DNA of 35,477 bases from JAWKHR01 sp041394725 (GTDB lineage: Bacteria > Acidobacteriota > Vicinamibacteria > Vicinamibacterales > SCN-69-37). The stretch lies in NCBI GenBank assembly GCA_041394725.1, contig JAWKHR010000063.1:1-35477 (forward strand). The letters are read 5' to 3'. Shown one piece after another: positions 7,623-15,691 of this stretch. Made by a program: the position numbers and the translations under genes. Positions within the stretch are counted from its first letter, which is position 1; every line of letters begins with the position of its first letter. The notes beneath the pieces are model-generated. The model was not told where the DNA came from, did no database searches, and saw only the letters and a program-made list of their open reading frames with translations.

Positions 7623-9155
7623 ATGCTGAGCCTGCGCGGTCTCGTCGGCGGCGTCGAACGGTCCTACGACCTCGCGCCCGGGACGTTCGTCGTCGGGCGG
7701 CTGTCGTCGTGCGACCTGGTCATCGACGATGCGACGGTCTCGCGCCACCATGCGCGGCTTCGGGTGACCGACGCCGGCGCGTCGATCGCCGACGCGGGCA
7801 GCCGCTACGGCACGTTCCTGAACGGCCGCCGCGTGAAGTTCGAGGACGTCGCGGTCCGGCCGGGCGACGAGCTGAAGCTCGGCGAGGTCCGCCTGGTGAT
7901 GGGCCAGCGCGTGGCCGAGGCGGACCTGCTCAGCGAGGACCACGAGGTGTCGGAGGGGCCCGGCACGATCTGCCTGCCGCTCGCGGCGGCCGGCGAGGCG
8001 GACGCGGGCGCGCGCGGCGGGGTGCTGCGGCTCATCGCCGACGTCGGGCGCACGCTGCTCGGCAGCCGGTCGGCGGGCGACGTGCTGGCGCACGTCGTCG
8101 ATCGCGCGTTCGAGGCGGTGCCGGCCGAGCGGGCGTTCCTCATGCTGTGCGAGCCGGACGACGAGGCGCTCACGGCGCGGGTGCTGCGGCACCGCGACGG
8201 CACGGTCCCGGACAAGCCGACGATCAGCCGCGCCGTCGTCCGGCGCGTCATGCGCGACCGCGTGGCCATCCTGGCCGCCGACGCCGCGCACGACCCGCGC
8301 CTCGGCCCGACCGACAGCATCGCGCGGTTCAACATCCGGGCGTTCCTGTGCGCGCCGATCTGGAACCGCGACGAGGTCATCGGCGTGCTCTACGTGGACA
8401 GCCCGCGCGCCGGCTGCTTCCGCGCGGACCACCTCGACGCGTTCGCCGCCCTCGCCAACGCGGCCGCCGTCGCGATCGAGCAGGCGAGGCTCACCGGCCA
8501 GCTGGTCGAGGAGCAGCGCCGCCGCGAGCGCCTGCAGCGGTACCATTCGCCCGCGGTCGTGAGCCGGATCCTCGAGTCGACGTCTCCCGACGGCACGGAG
8601 GCGGCGCAGGAGCGCGACGTGACCGTGCTCTTCTGCGACCTGGTCGGGTTCACCGCGATCTGCCAGGACATGCCCGCGGTCGAGGCCGCGACGCTCCTCA
8701 ACGCGTTCCTCACGGAGATGAGCGACGTCGTCTTCGACCACGAGGGCACGCTCGACAAGTTCATGGGGGACGCGCTGCTGGCCGTCTTCGGCGCGCCGTT
8801 CGACCAGCCGGACCACGCGGTCAAGGCCGTCCAGGCGGCGTGCGTCATGCGCCGCGCGCTGGCCGACCTGAACGCGCGCCGCGAGGGGCCGCCGCTCGAG
8901 ATGCGCGTGGCGATCAACACCGGCCCCGCCGTCACCGGCGACATCGGGTCGCCGCGCCGGCGCGAGTTCACCGTGCTCGGCGACACGGTCAACACGGTCG
9001 CCCGCCTCGAGGACGAGGTGGCCGCGCCCGGCGACATCGTCATCTCCGGCGAGACGCTCGGGCGGCTCGGCGGGCGGGTCGCCGTCCGGCCGCTCGGCGC
9101 CCGGACCCTGCGCGGCCGGGGGGCTCCCCTGGAGGTCTACGCCGTCCTGGACTAG
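7623..9155 (+). CDS. FHA-GAF-class III adenylate cyclase
   Basis: This 510-residue protein has three domains. An FHA domain (about 18-92) keeps the phosphothreonine-binding residues R26, S40, H43 and N67 (GTFLNG). A GAF-like sensor domain spans about 130-300. A class III cyclase domain (about 325-510) has both metal-binding aspartates, D339 (FCDLVGFT) and D383 (KFMGDALL), the base-recognising pair K379/D454 and transition-state residues N457 and R461. The K/D pair predicts ATP as substrate, so the product should be cAMP. No membrane segment is present; the enzyme is cytosolic. It lies 127 bp upstream of a Ser/Thr kinase, which suggests that FHA docks to a phosphothreonine made by that kinase. 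No cAMP receptor is in the window. Confidence 0.92.
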   Translation: MLSLRGLVGGVERSYDLAPGTFVVGRLSSCDLVIDDATVSRHHARLRVTDAGASIADAGSRYGTFLNGRRVKFEDVAVRPGDELKLGEVRLVMGQRVAEADLLSEDHEVSEGPGTICLPLAAAGEADAGARGGVLRLIADVGRTLLGSRSAGDVLAHVVDRAFEAVPAERAFLMLCEPDDEALTARVLRHRDGTVPDKPTISRAVVRRVMRDRVAILAADAAHDPRLGPTDSIARFNIRAFLCAPIWNRDEVIGVLYVDSPRAGCFRADHLDAFAALANAAAVAIEQARLTGQLVEEQRRRERLQRYHSPAVVSRILESTSPDGTEAAQERDVTVLFCDLVGFTAICQDMPAVEAATLLNAFLTEMSDVVFDHEGTLDKFMGDALLAVFGAPFDQPDHAVKAVQAACVMRRALADLNARREGPPLEMRVAINTGPAVTGDIGSPRRREFTVLGDTVNTVARLEDEVAAPGDIVISGETLGRLGGRVAVRPLGARTLRGRGAPLEVYAVLD

Positions 9156-9214
9156 CCCGGTGGCCCGCCCCGGCCGCGCGCCCGTGCAACGCCCGGGTGG
9201 CCGTACGCACCAAA

Positions 9215-9252
9215 TTGACAGGGCGAAACGGGCATCCTAGACTTCAAGTCTT
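9215..9252 (+). promoter_or_regulatory. Sigma-70-like promoter with an operator-like dyad over the -10 box, upstream of the kinase
   Basis: TTGACA (9215-9220) is followed by exactly 17 bp and TAGACT (9238-9243), a near-consensus housekeeping promoter 40 bp before the kinase ATG. A perfect 6-1-6 inverted repeat, AGACTT-C-AAGTCT (9239-9251), covers the -10 box and the expected start of transcription, as a repressor site would. The leader would be about 32 nt. Confidence 0.7.
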
Positions 9253-9282
9253 CCGCACCGGACGCACAGAGACAGCAGGCAC

Positions 9283-11367
9283 ATGGTCGGTCAGAACATC
9301 GGGAAATATCGCGTGGCCGACCGCGTCGGGCGTGGCGGCATGGGCACGGTGTACCGTGCCGTCGACGAGACCCTGCACCGCGAAGTCGCCATCAAGGTCC
9401 TCAACGCCGAGTTGAACGACCCGGAAATCGCGAAACGCTTCCGGGCCGAGGCGATCACCGTCGCCCGCCTCAACCACCCCGGCATCGCGACCATCTACGA
9501 GCTGTTCCAGCACGAGGGGCAGTGGCTGATGGTCATGGAGTTCGTGCGCGGCGAGACGCTCGAGCACCTGGTCGAGCGGATGGGGCCGCTCTCGGCCCAG
9601 CGCGCCGCCGAGCTGTGCATGCAGAGCCTCGCGGCGCTCGCGCACGCGCACAGCATGGGCGTCGTCCACCGCGACCTCAAGCCCGCCAACCTGATGATCA
9701 CGGAGATGGGCTCCGTGAAGATCATGGACTTCGGCATCGCCCGCGTCTCCGGGACCGAACACCTGACCAACGCCGGCTACATGATGGGCACGCCCGCCTA
9801 CATGGCGCCCGAGCAGGTGCTGGGCCACGAGATCGACGCGCGCGCCGATCTCTACGCGGTGGGCGTGGTGTTCTACCGCCTCGTCACGAAGGCGCTCCCG
9901 TTCAAGGGCGAGTCGCCGTTCGCGATGGCGCAGTCGCAGGTCAACGAGCCGCCGACGCCGATCGGCACGCTGCGCACGGATCTCCCGCCCTGGGTGGATC
10001 AGGTCATCGTCCGCGCGCTCGCGAAGAACCCGGTCGAGCGGTTCCAGTCGGCGGTCGAGTTCCACGAGGGGTTCGCGCGGTGCCTCGCCGGGTTGCCGCT
10101 GACCAGCGCGTACAGCTCGTCGGCGCCGACCGAACTGATGATGACGCCGGCGCGCGCGATGCCGACCGGATCGATCCGGACGCCGACCGGGCTCTCCGGC
10201 ACCATGCCCCTGGGCACGCCGCCCATGAGCACGCCGCCCATGACCACGCCGCCGATGAGCACGCCCGCCGACCCGACGATGGCCGCGCCGGCGAGCGGTG
10301 CGGGCGGAACGCCCGCCGTCCCCGTCGGGCCGGCGGACCGGACGATGATGGCGTCGGACCTGACGCCGGCCGCCGCCGCGGCGACGGTCGCCGGGCCGGC
10401 GGGGACGGGCGCGAAAACGGTCGCGCCGAAGGGCAGTGGGCCGGGGACGAAGGACGGGAAGGGCGCGCAGGCCGCGGCGGGCGATCGCGGCGGTCTGCTG
10501 GCCATCGGCGCCGGCGTGCTCGTGATTGCGCTCATCGGCCTCGGCTGGTGGGCCTGGTCCTCGTCCGGGACGCCGCCAGTGCCGCCGTCGCCCGTCGATG
10601 CGATGGCCGACGGCACGGTGACGCCGCCCGGGCCGCCGCCCACCGACATTCCGCTGCCGCTGGACCCTGGGGCGACGGTCGAAGGCGCCGATCCGGCCGC
10701 TGCGGGTGCCGCGGGCGCCGGCACGGGATCCGGCGCGACGGGCGCCAGTGGCGCGGCGACGGGTGCGGCCGGGACGTCCGGCACGTCCGGCACGCCGCCG
10801 GCGGCGCGCGGAGGGTCGGCCACGGGAGCCGGCGCGCCCGCCGGGGCGGGAGGCGGCCGGAATGCGGCATCGAGCGGCGCGGGTCAGGCCGGCGGAGCCG
10901 GTACCGGGGTCGGCGCGGGGGCCGGCGGCGGGGTCAACGCCGAGACGTCGCCCGCCACGCCGGAGCCGCCCGCCGCGCGGCCGTCCGATCCTCTGCTCGC
11001 GTTTGCCGACGTCCGCATCGTCCTCGTCGACGGCAGCAAGGGGCGCGACGCGGACGCGCAGGTCATCTTCGGCAACGGCCGGGTGATCGTGCAGCCGCCC
11101 AACGCCGGCACGACGCTCGCGTCGATGGACTACCGCCGTATCCGCGTCGCGACCTACGTGAAGGCGCGCGATCCGAAGTGGGATGCCAGCGTGTTCGGGC
11201 CACCGGCCGATCTCGACACGCCCGGCACGATGTTCCGGCGCGCGGCACACTGGCTCGTGCTCCAGGGCGCGGACGCCTTCATCATCCTCCGGCTGGAGGA
11301 CAGCAACGCCCAGCGGATTCTCGAGACCGTCGAGAGCCGAACGGGCCTCAAGATCGCCCGTCCGTAG
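9283..11367 (+). CDS. Membrane-anchored Ser/Thr protein kinase with extracytoplasmic C-terminal domain
   Basis: This 694-residue protein has an N-terminal Hanks-type kinase domain (about 8-270). Its key residues are the Gly-rich loop VGRGGMGTVY, K38 (VAIKVL), catalytic D131 (HRDLKPAN), D149 (DFG) and the activation-segment GTPAYMAPE. Residues about 285-400 form a low-complexity linker with repeated (S/T)TPPM units and many T-P and D-T motifs. A transmembrane helix lies at about 405-426, then a Gly/Ala/Thr-rich spacer, then a compact C-terminal domain (about 569-694) of unrecognised type that contains no PASTA signature. The kinase is cytosolic and the C-terminal domain probably periplasmic. 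It has its own promoter at 9215. The FHA-cyclase encoded just upstream is a plausible partner. Confidence 0.93.
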   Translation: MVGQNIGKYRVADRVGRGGMGTVYRAVDETLHREVAIKVLNAELNDPEIAKRFRAEAITVARLNHPGIATIYELFQHEGQWLMVMEFVRGETLEHLVERMGPLSAQRAAELCMQSLAALAHAHSMGVVHRDLKPANLMITEMGSVKIMDFGIARVSGTEHLTNAGYMMGTPAYMAPEQVLGHEIDARADLYAVGVVFYRLVTKALPFKGESPFAMAQSQVNEPPTPIGTLRTDLPPWVDQVIVRALAKNPVERFQSAVEFHEGFARCLAGLPLTSAYSSSAPTELMMTPARAMPTGSIRTPTGLSGTMPLGTPPMSTPPMTTPPMSTPADPTMAAPASGAGGTPAVPVGPADRTMMASDLTPAAAAATVAGPAGTGAKTVAPKGSGPGTKDGKGAQAAAGDRGGLLAIGAGVLVIALIGLGWWAWSSSGTPPVPPSPVDAMADGTVTPPGPPPTDIPLPLDPGATVEGADPAAAGAAGAGTGSGATGASGAATGAAGTSGTSGTPPAARGGSATGAGAPAGAGGGRNAASSGAGQAGGAGTGVGAGAGGGVNAETSPATPEPPAARPSDPLLAFADVRIVLVDGSKGRDADAQVIFGNGRVIVQPPNAGTTLASMDYRRIRVATYVKARDPKWDASVFGPPADLDTPGTMFRRAAHWLVLQGADAFIILRLEDSNAQRILETVESRTGLKIARP

Positions 11368-11405
11368 CTCCGCGCGACGCGGCGGGCGCCCCGGAAAGGC
11401 AGCGC

Positions 11406-12839
11406 ATGCGATTCCTCTCCCCGCTTCGCACCGTCATCGTCGGCGTCGCGGTCGCGGCCGGCGCGTCGTACGCCGCTCACGCGCAGTCACCCGCGGCATC
11501 GTCCGGGACGGCCGCCCGGGCGGCCGACCTCATCACCGAGCGCGACATCCGCGCGCACATGGAGTTCCTCGCGAGCGACGCGCTCAACGGCCGCGGCAGC
11601 GGCACGCGCGACGAGTGGATCACGGCGACCTACATCGGGTCGATGCTCCATCGCTACGGCGTCGAGCCGTTCGGCGACGCCGGCGGGTTCGTCCAGCAGA
11701 TCGACCTCGCGCCGCTCGTCGCCGTCGCCGCGCCGGTGCTGCGGGCCGGGGCGCTGCGTCTCACGCACGGACAGGACCTGATCGTGCAGGCGCTCGGGCA
11801 GGGCTCGGCCGTGTCGGGTCCGCTGCACCGCTATCAGCGCGGCACGCCCGTGCCGGACGGCGCGGTGCTGCTGATGCCGGCCGACGCGACGTCGCGCGAG
11901 GATCGCACCGCCGCGAATGCCGCGGCGATGGTCCTGTCGCCGGAGACGCCGCAGGTCCGGTCGCGATGGGATGACGCCGCCGGCCAGCTGCCCGCGACGT
12001 CGCCGGCCGCCCTGCGACTGACGCCGGCGACGCGGACCACGCGGGTCGTGCTGTCGGCCGCGGCGTTCGATCAGGTGCAGGCCGTGCCCGAGGGCACGAC
12101 GGTCACGCTCGACTTCACCACGCAGCCGGCGGCCGACCGGATGACCCACACGTGGAACGCGCTCGGGAAGATCACCGGCGCCGACCCGGCCCGCGCCGGC
12201 GAGGTGATTGTGCTGAGCGCGCACCTCGATCACATCGGCGCGCGCCAGGTGCCCGAGGGGCAGGACGGCATCAACAACGGCGCGGACGACGACGCGTCGG
12301 GGACGATTGCGGTGCTGGCGCTGGCGCGGGCGCTCGCGATGGGGCCGCGGCCGGCGCGCACCATCGTCTTCGCGCTGTTCGGCTCGGAGGAGCGGGGCGG
12401 CTACGGCGCCGGCTACTTCGTCGACCTGCCCGTCGTGCCGCTCGATCACATCGTCGCGGACCTGCAGTTCGAGATGCTGGGCCGGCCCGATCCGCTGGTG
12501 CCCGAGCATCACCTGTGGCTGACCGGCTACGAGCGGTCGGACCTGGGCGCGGAGCTGGCGAAGCATGGCGCGCTGCTCGTGGCCGACCCGCATCCGGATC
12601 AGAGCTTCTTCACGCGGTCGGACAACATCCGCTTCGCGCGCCGCGGCGTCGTCGCGCACACCGTGTCGAGCTTCGGGCTGCACACCGACTACCACCGGCC
12701 GAGCGACGAGATCGGCACGATCGACTTCGCGCACATGACGGATGCGATCCGGTCCATGCTCGACCCGATCCGCGGCCTGGCCGATTCCGCCTTCCGCCCC
12801 GAATGGGTCCCGGGCGGCTGCCCGGCGCCGTGCCGCTGA
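11406..12839 (+). CDS. Secreted M28-family metallopeptidase
   Basis: This 477-residue protein has a signal peptide (residues 1-27, MRFLSPLR... AHAQ). The zinc peptidase domain keeps the M28 ligands: H273 (SAHLDHIG), D294 (NNGADDDASG), E328/E329 (FGSEERGG), the acidic residue in LQFEMLGR, where Glu replaces the more usual Asp, and H430 (HTDYHRPSDE). A protease-associated-like insert lies between about residues 100 and 255. The family consists of aminopeptidases and related enzymes acting outside the cytoplasm. Start: ATG at 11406 with GGAAAGG upstream. The stop (12839) is followed 4 bp later by palindromic repeat locus 2. It probably degrades peptides in the periplasm or medium. Confidence 0.92.
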   Translation: MRFLSPLRTVIVGVAVAAGASYAAHAQSPAASSGTAARAADLITERDIRAHMEFLASDALNGRGSGTRDEWITATYIGSMLHRYGVEPFGDAGGFVQQIDLAPLVAVAAPVLRAGALRLTHGQDLIVQALGQGSAVSGPLHRYQRGTPVPDGAVLLMPADATSREDRTAANAAAMVLSPETPQVRSRWDDAAGQLPATSPAALRLTPATRTTRVVLSAAAFDQVQAVPEGTTVTLDFTTQPAADRMTHTWNALGKITGADPARAGEVIVLSAHLDHIGARQVPEGQDGINNGADDDASGTIAVLALARALAMGPRPARTIVFALFGSEERGGYGAGYFVDLPVVPLDHIVADLQFEMLGRPDPLVPEHHLWLTGYERSDLGAELAKHGALLVADPHPDQSFFTRSDNIRFARRGVVAHTVSSFGLHTDYHRPSDEIGTIDFAHMTDAIRSMLDPIRGLADSAFRPEWVPGGCPAPCR

Positions 12840-12843
12840 AAAC

Positions 12844-12905
12844 GACACCGGGAGTCTTTTTCCGGCAGTTGTTAAGGTTGTAAAAAAGACTCCCGGTGTC
12901 TTTTT
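12844..12905. repeat. Palindromic repeat locus 2 (module B), terminator-like
   Basis: GACACCGGGAGTCTTTTT (12844-12861) and its exact reverse complement (12883-12900) form an 18-bp stem around a 21-bp loop, followed directly by TTTTT (12901-12905). The right arm alone can also fold: AAAAAGAC, a 7-nt loop, GTCTTTTT. Module B recurs inverted inside locus 3 (30510-30554). In RNA the element looks like an intrinsic terminator after the M28 gene. It also contains the GTG used by the next reading frame. Confidence 0.9.
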
Positions 12906-13606
12906 CGCGGGCGACGGTTGCGGGGCTGGGGCTGGCGGCGGTGGCCGGGCTGGCGGCCTGGTCCTACGCCTCTGGCGGCATCGTTCACGCGCTGTTCGTC
13001 ACGCCGCCCGACGGCGCCGTCGGCGCCCTGCGCCGGTACGTCCTCTCGTTCGGGCCGCTCGCGCCGGCCGCCTACGTCTTCCTGGTCACGATCGAGGTCC
13101 TGGTCGCGCCCATCCCCGGCGCGATCCTGTACGCGCCCGGCGGCGCGATCTTCGGCGGGCTGTGGGGCGGCACGCTGTCGCTCGCGGGCAACGTCATCGG
13201 CGCGGCCGCCGCGTGCTGGATTGCCGCGTCGTTCGGCGAACGCTGGATGGCCGAGCGCGCCGACGGCACCGAACTGGGCGCCATCCGCGACCGGCTCCGG
13301 TCGCGCGGCGGGTGGATTGTCTTCGTGCTCCGGGTGAACCCGCTGACCTCGTCGGACCTGGTGTCGTACGCCGCCGGCCTCGCCGGCGTCCCCGTCAGCC
13401 GCGTGGCGATCGCCACGCTCGCGGGGATGGCGCCACAATGCTACGTGCAGGCCTACCTGGCGGCCAGCCTGTTCGAGTTCCTGCCTGGATCGCCCGCCGT
13501 GCTGGCCGGCATCGCCACGGCCATCGCGGCCGTCATCGTCTGGTGGGCGCTTCGGCCGTCGAGGCGCCGGAAGGCGGGCGAGATTGATCCGCCGGCCGCG
13601 CGGTGA
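12896..13606 (+). CDS. VTT/DedA-like (SNARE-associated, TVP38/TMEM64-type) membrane protein
   Basis: This 236-residue polytopic protein has the VTT signature regions ILYAPGGAIFGGLWGG...GNVIGAAAACWIAASFGERW (re-entrant loop and following helix) and LRVNPLTSSDLVSYAAGLAGV. Members are implicated in lipid flipping or membrane integrity; the substrate here is unknown. Five or six hydrophobic segments are visible. The first in-frame start is the GTG at 12896, which lies inside the palindromic repeat; the next is GTG at 12941. Either the repeat provides the start and first residues, or the shorter form is made. The gene follows the M28 peptidase closely, and the next gene starts 13 bp after its stop. 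Confidence 0.82.
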   Translation: MSFSRATVAGLGLAAVAGLAAWSYASGGIVHALFVTPPDGAVGALRRYVLSFGPLAPAAYVFLVTIEVLVAPIPGAILYAPGGAIFGGLWGGTLSLAGNVIGAAAACWIAASFGERWMAERADGTELGAIRDRLRSRGGWIVFVLRVNPLTSSDLVSYAAGLAGVPVSRVAIATLAGMAPQCYVQAYLAASLFEFLPGSPAVLAGIATAIAAVIVWWALRPSRRRKAGEIDPPAAR

Positions 13607-13619
13607 CACCCTAAAGGCG

Positions 13620-14150
13620 ATGAAGTCCGTGCTCGCCCTCCTCGGCCTCGCCCCGACGGTCACCGAAACCGGCGGCGAGGCCGTCCGGCGCATCGCGGCC
13701 GAGCTCGACAGGCTGGAGCCGGCCAGGGCCCGATTCGTGGCGTCGTTCGCGTTCGTCCTGAGCCGCGTGGCCGGCGCCGATCAGGAGGTCACCGACGCGG
13801 AGACCGCGGCGATGGAGAGGCTGGTCGCCGAGCGGGCGGGCCTGCCGGCCGACCAGGCCGTGCTGGTCGTGCAGCTCGCCAAGACGCAGCAGCTGCTCTT
13901 CGGCGGCACGGACGACTTCCTCGTTTCCCGCGAGCTGGCGCGCGAGGCCACCTACGAGCAGAAGCTCGGCCTGGTGGACTGCCTGTTCGCGGTCGCCTCC
14001 GCCGACCGCAGCATCCGCACGAGCGAGGCCGACGAGATCGGCCGCATCGCCAGGGAGATCAAGGTCGATCAGGCGGATCTGTCGAGAATCCGCGCGTCGT
14101 ACCGCGACTTTCTCGAGGTCAGGAAAGGGTTGGAGCAATCAGAACATTGA
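13620..14150 (+). CDS. TerB-like helical protein
   Basis: This 176-residue, probably cytosolic, all-helical protein contains two TerB-type acidic helix segments: VLSRVAGADQEVTDAETAAM (about residues 44-63) and LFAVASADRSIRTSEADEI (about 123-141). The paired D-x-x-(V/I)-(T/R)-(D/S)-x-E pattern resembles a metal-binding EF-hand-like pair. TerB domains occur in tellurite resistance proteins and in membrane-linked stress systems; here no other ter gene is near. The ATG at 13620 is preferred over 13584 since the latter overlaps the preceding gene's end and adds a basic stretch. It probably belongs to the same operon as the VTT protein. Confidence 0.75.
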   Translation: MKSVLALLGLAPTVTETGGEAVRRIAAELDRLEPARARFVASFAFVLSRVAGADQEVTDAETAAMERLVAERAGLPADQAVLVVQLAKTQQLLFGGTDDFLVSRELAREATYEQKLGLVDCLFAVASADRSIRTSEADEIGRIAREIKVDQADLSRIRASYRDFLEVRKGLEQSEH

Positions 14151-14151
14151 T

Positions 14152-14212
14152 GATTGGTGATTGGTGATTGGCGATTGAATGGCCAATTGGTGATTGGTGA
14201 TTGGCGATTTGC
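14152..14212. repeat. GATTGGY heptamer array
   Basis: The 80-bp gap before the dipeptidase holds head-to-tail GATTGGT/GATTGGC units (14152-14172), a break containing GGCCAATTGG, and two further units (14192-14205) with a decayed last copy. The array is AT-richer than its surroundings. Related GATTGA units occur at 19306-19344. It is a short dispersed intergenic repeat rather than CRISPR, as there are no unique spacers. Confidence 0.85.
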
Positions 14213-14230
14213 GCGTGAGGGTCCCGTTTC

Positions 14231-15604
14231 ATGCTTGACGTCATCGACTTCATTCACACCAGCCGCGACCGGTACGTCGACGAGCTGAAGCAGTTTCTGG
14301 CCATCCCTTCCATCAGCGCGCTGCCGGCGCACGCGGCGGACCTGAAGCGCTGCGCCGACTGGACGGCGGGCGAGATGCAGCGCATCGGTCTCGAGCATGT
14401 CCGCCAGGTCGAGACGCCGGGGAACCCGGTCGTCTACGGCGACTGGCTGCACGCCGAGGGCCGGCCGACCATCCTCTTCTACGGGCACTACGACGTGCAG
14501 CCCGTCGACCCGCTCGAGCTCTGGGAGTCGCCGCCGTTCGAGGCGACCGTGCGCGACGGCGAGATCTACGCGCGCGGCGCGGCCGACGACAAGGGCCAGA
14601 TCTTCATGCACTTCAAGGCCATCGAGGCCCATATGAAGAAGGCTGGACGCCTGCCGGTCAACCTCAAGGTCATTCTCGAGGGCGAGGAGGAAGTCGGGTC
14701 CGAGAACCTCGACGACTTCGTCCGCGCCAACCGTGATCTCCTGAAGGCGGATGTCGTCGTGATCTCCGACTCGGCGATGTTCGATCGCGGCGTACCGTCG
14801 ATCTGCTACTCGCTGCGCGGTCTCGTCTACTTCCAGATCGACATGCGCGGCACGAAGAGCGACCTGCACTCGGGCCTGTTCGGCGGCGCGGTGGCCAACC
14901 CGAACACGGTGCTGGCGCAGGTTCTCGCGCAGATGAAGGACCGCGGCGGCCGCGTGAAGATTCCCGGGTTCTACGACGAGGTCCGCCCGATCTCCGACGA
15001 GGAGCGCGCGGCCTGGAAGCTCCTGCCCTTCAACGAAAAGAAGTACCGCAAGGATCTCGGCGCGCCGAAGCTCGCCGGTGAGAAGGACTACTCGGTCCTC
15101 GAGCGCGTCTGGGCGCGGCCGACGTTCGACGTGAACGGCATCATCGGCGGCTTCACCGGCGACGGCGCCAAGACCGTGATTCCAGCCGTCGCGTCCGCCA
15201 AGGTCAGCATGCGGCTCGTGCCCGACCAGGACCCGGACACGATCGCGAAACGCTTCGAGGACTACGTCCGCAAGGTCACCCCGAAGACCGTCGAGCTGAA
15301 GGTCACCCGCATGCACGGCGGCAAGCCGTGGATCACGGATTACCACAACCCGTTCGTCCAGGCCGCGAGCCGCGCGATCGAACAGGGCTTCGGCAAGGAG
15401 CCCGTGTTCTGCCGCGAAGGGGGCTCGATTCCCGTCGTCTCGACCTTCCAGGAGGAACTCGGCGTCCCGTGCGTCCTCTTCGGCGTCGGCCTGCCCGACG
15501 AGAACGCGCACGCGCCCAACGAGAAGCTCGATCTCGGCAACTTCCACAACGGGATCGTGGCCTCGTCGATCCTGTACGACGAGATCGGAAAGCTCGGCGG
15601 GTAG
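14231..15604 (+). CDS. M20-family dipeptidase
   Basis: This 457-residue cytosolic zinc peptidase of the M20A/PepV-CPG2 type uses the ATG at 14231 with GAGGG at 14217-14221. Catalytic residues are visible: H86 and D88 (YGHYDVQP), D119 (RGAADDKGQ), E153/E154 (EGEEEVGS) and the late His in ENAHAPNEKLDLGNF. The dimerisation lid domain lies at about 205-330 (RGTKSDLHSGLFGGAVANP...). Family members cleave dipeptides or related amide bonds from the C-terminal side. There is no signal peptide, unlike the other M20 protein in this window (32582-33877). The gene is separated from the two-component genes by 87 bp and is probably its own unit. Confidence 0.92.
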   Translation: MLDVIDFIHTSRDRYVDELKQFLAIPSISALPAHAADLKRCADWTAGEMQRIGLEHVRQVETPGNPVVYGDWLHAEGRPTILFYGHYDVQPVDPLELWESPPFEATVRDGEIYARGAADDKGQIFMHFKAIEAHMKKAGRLPVNLKVILEGEEEVGSENLDDFVRANRDLLKADVVVISDSAMFDRGVPSICYSLRGLVYFQIDMRGTKSDLHSGLFGGAVANPNTVLAQVLAQMKDRGGRVKIPGFYDEVRPISDEERAAWKLLPFNEKKYRKDLGAPKLAGEKDYSVLERVWARPTFDVNGIIGGFTGDGAKTVIPAVASAKVSMRLVPDQDPDTIAKRFEDYVRKVTPKTVELKVTRMHGGKPWITDYHNPFVQAASRAIEQGFGKEPVFCREGGSIPVVSTFQEELGVPCVLFGVGLPDENAHAPNEKLDLGNFHNGIVASSILYDEIGKLGG

Positions 15605-15655
15605 ACGCGTACCGGAGTCGGCGTCGGCGTCGGTGGGAATTGGGATCGGAGGCCG

Positions 15656-15685
15656 AAGATTCCCGCAAGGTTTCCGGCCTAGACT
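15656..15685 (+). promoter_or_regulatory. Promoter-like region with AAGRTT direct repeats, upstream of the response regulator
   Basis: AAGATT (15656-15661) and AAGGTT (15667-15672) are spaced exactly 11 bp apart, one helical turn, as in sites bound by OmpR/PhoB-type dimers. A -10-like TAGACT (15680-15685) follows, and there is no good -35 box. The ATG lies 6 bp after the -10, so the message would be leaderless. Self-activation by the response regulator is inferred. Confidence 0.45.
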
Positions 15686-15691
15686 GCCCGC

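Noticed and set aside
4406..8816. Long minus-strand reading frames opposite the permease, sulfurtransferase and cyclase
   Set aside because: They are Arg/Ala/Gly-rich shadows expected in very GC-rich DNA; the plus-strand proteins have clear domains and catalytic motifs.
9522..12839. A very long plus-strand reading frame covering the kinase and the M28 peptidase
   Set aside because: Only the part from 11406 onward is a real protein (M28 peptidase). The first 628 codons are out-of-frame sequence of the kinase gene, rich in Arg/Gly/Ala.
14152..14212. CRISPR-like short repeats
   Set aside because: Units are 7 bp, head-to-tail, without unique spacers, and no cas gene is present.
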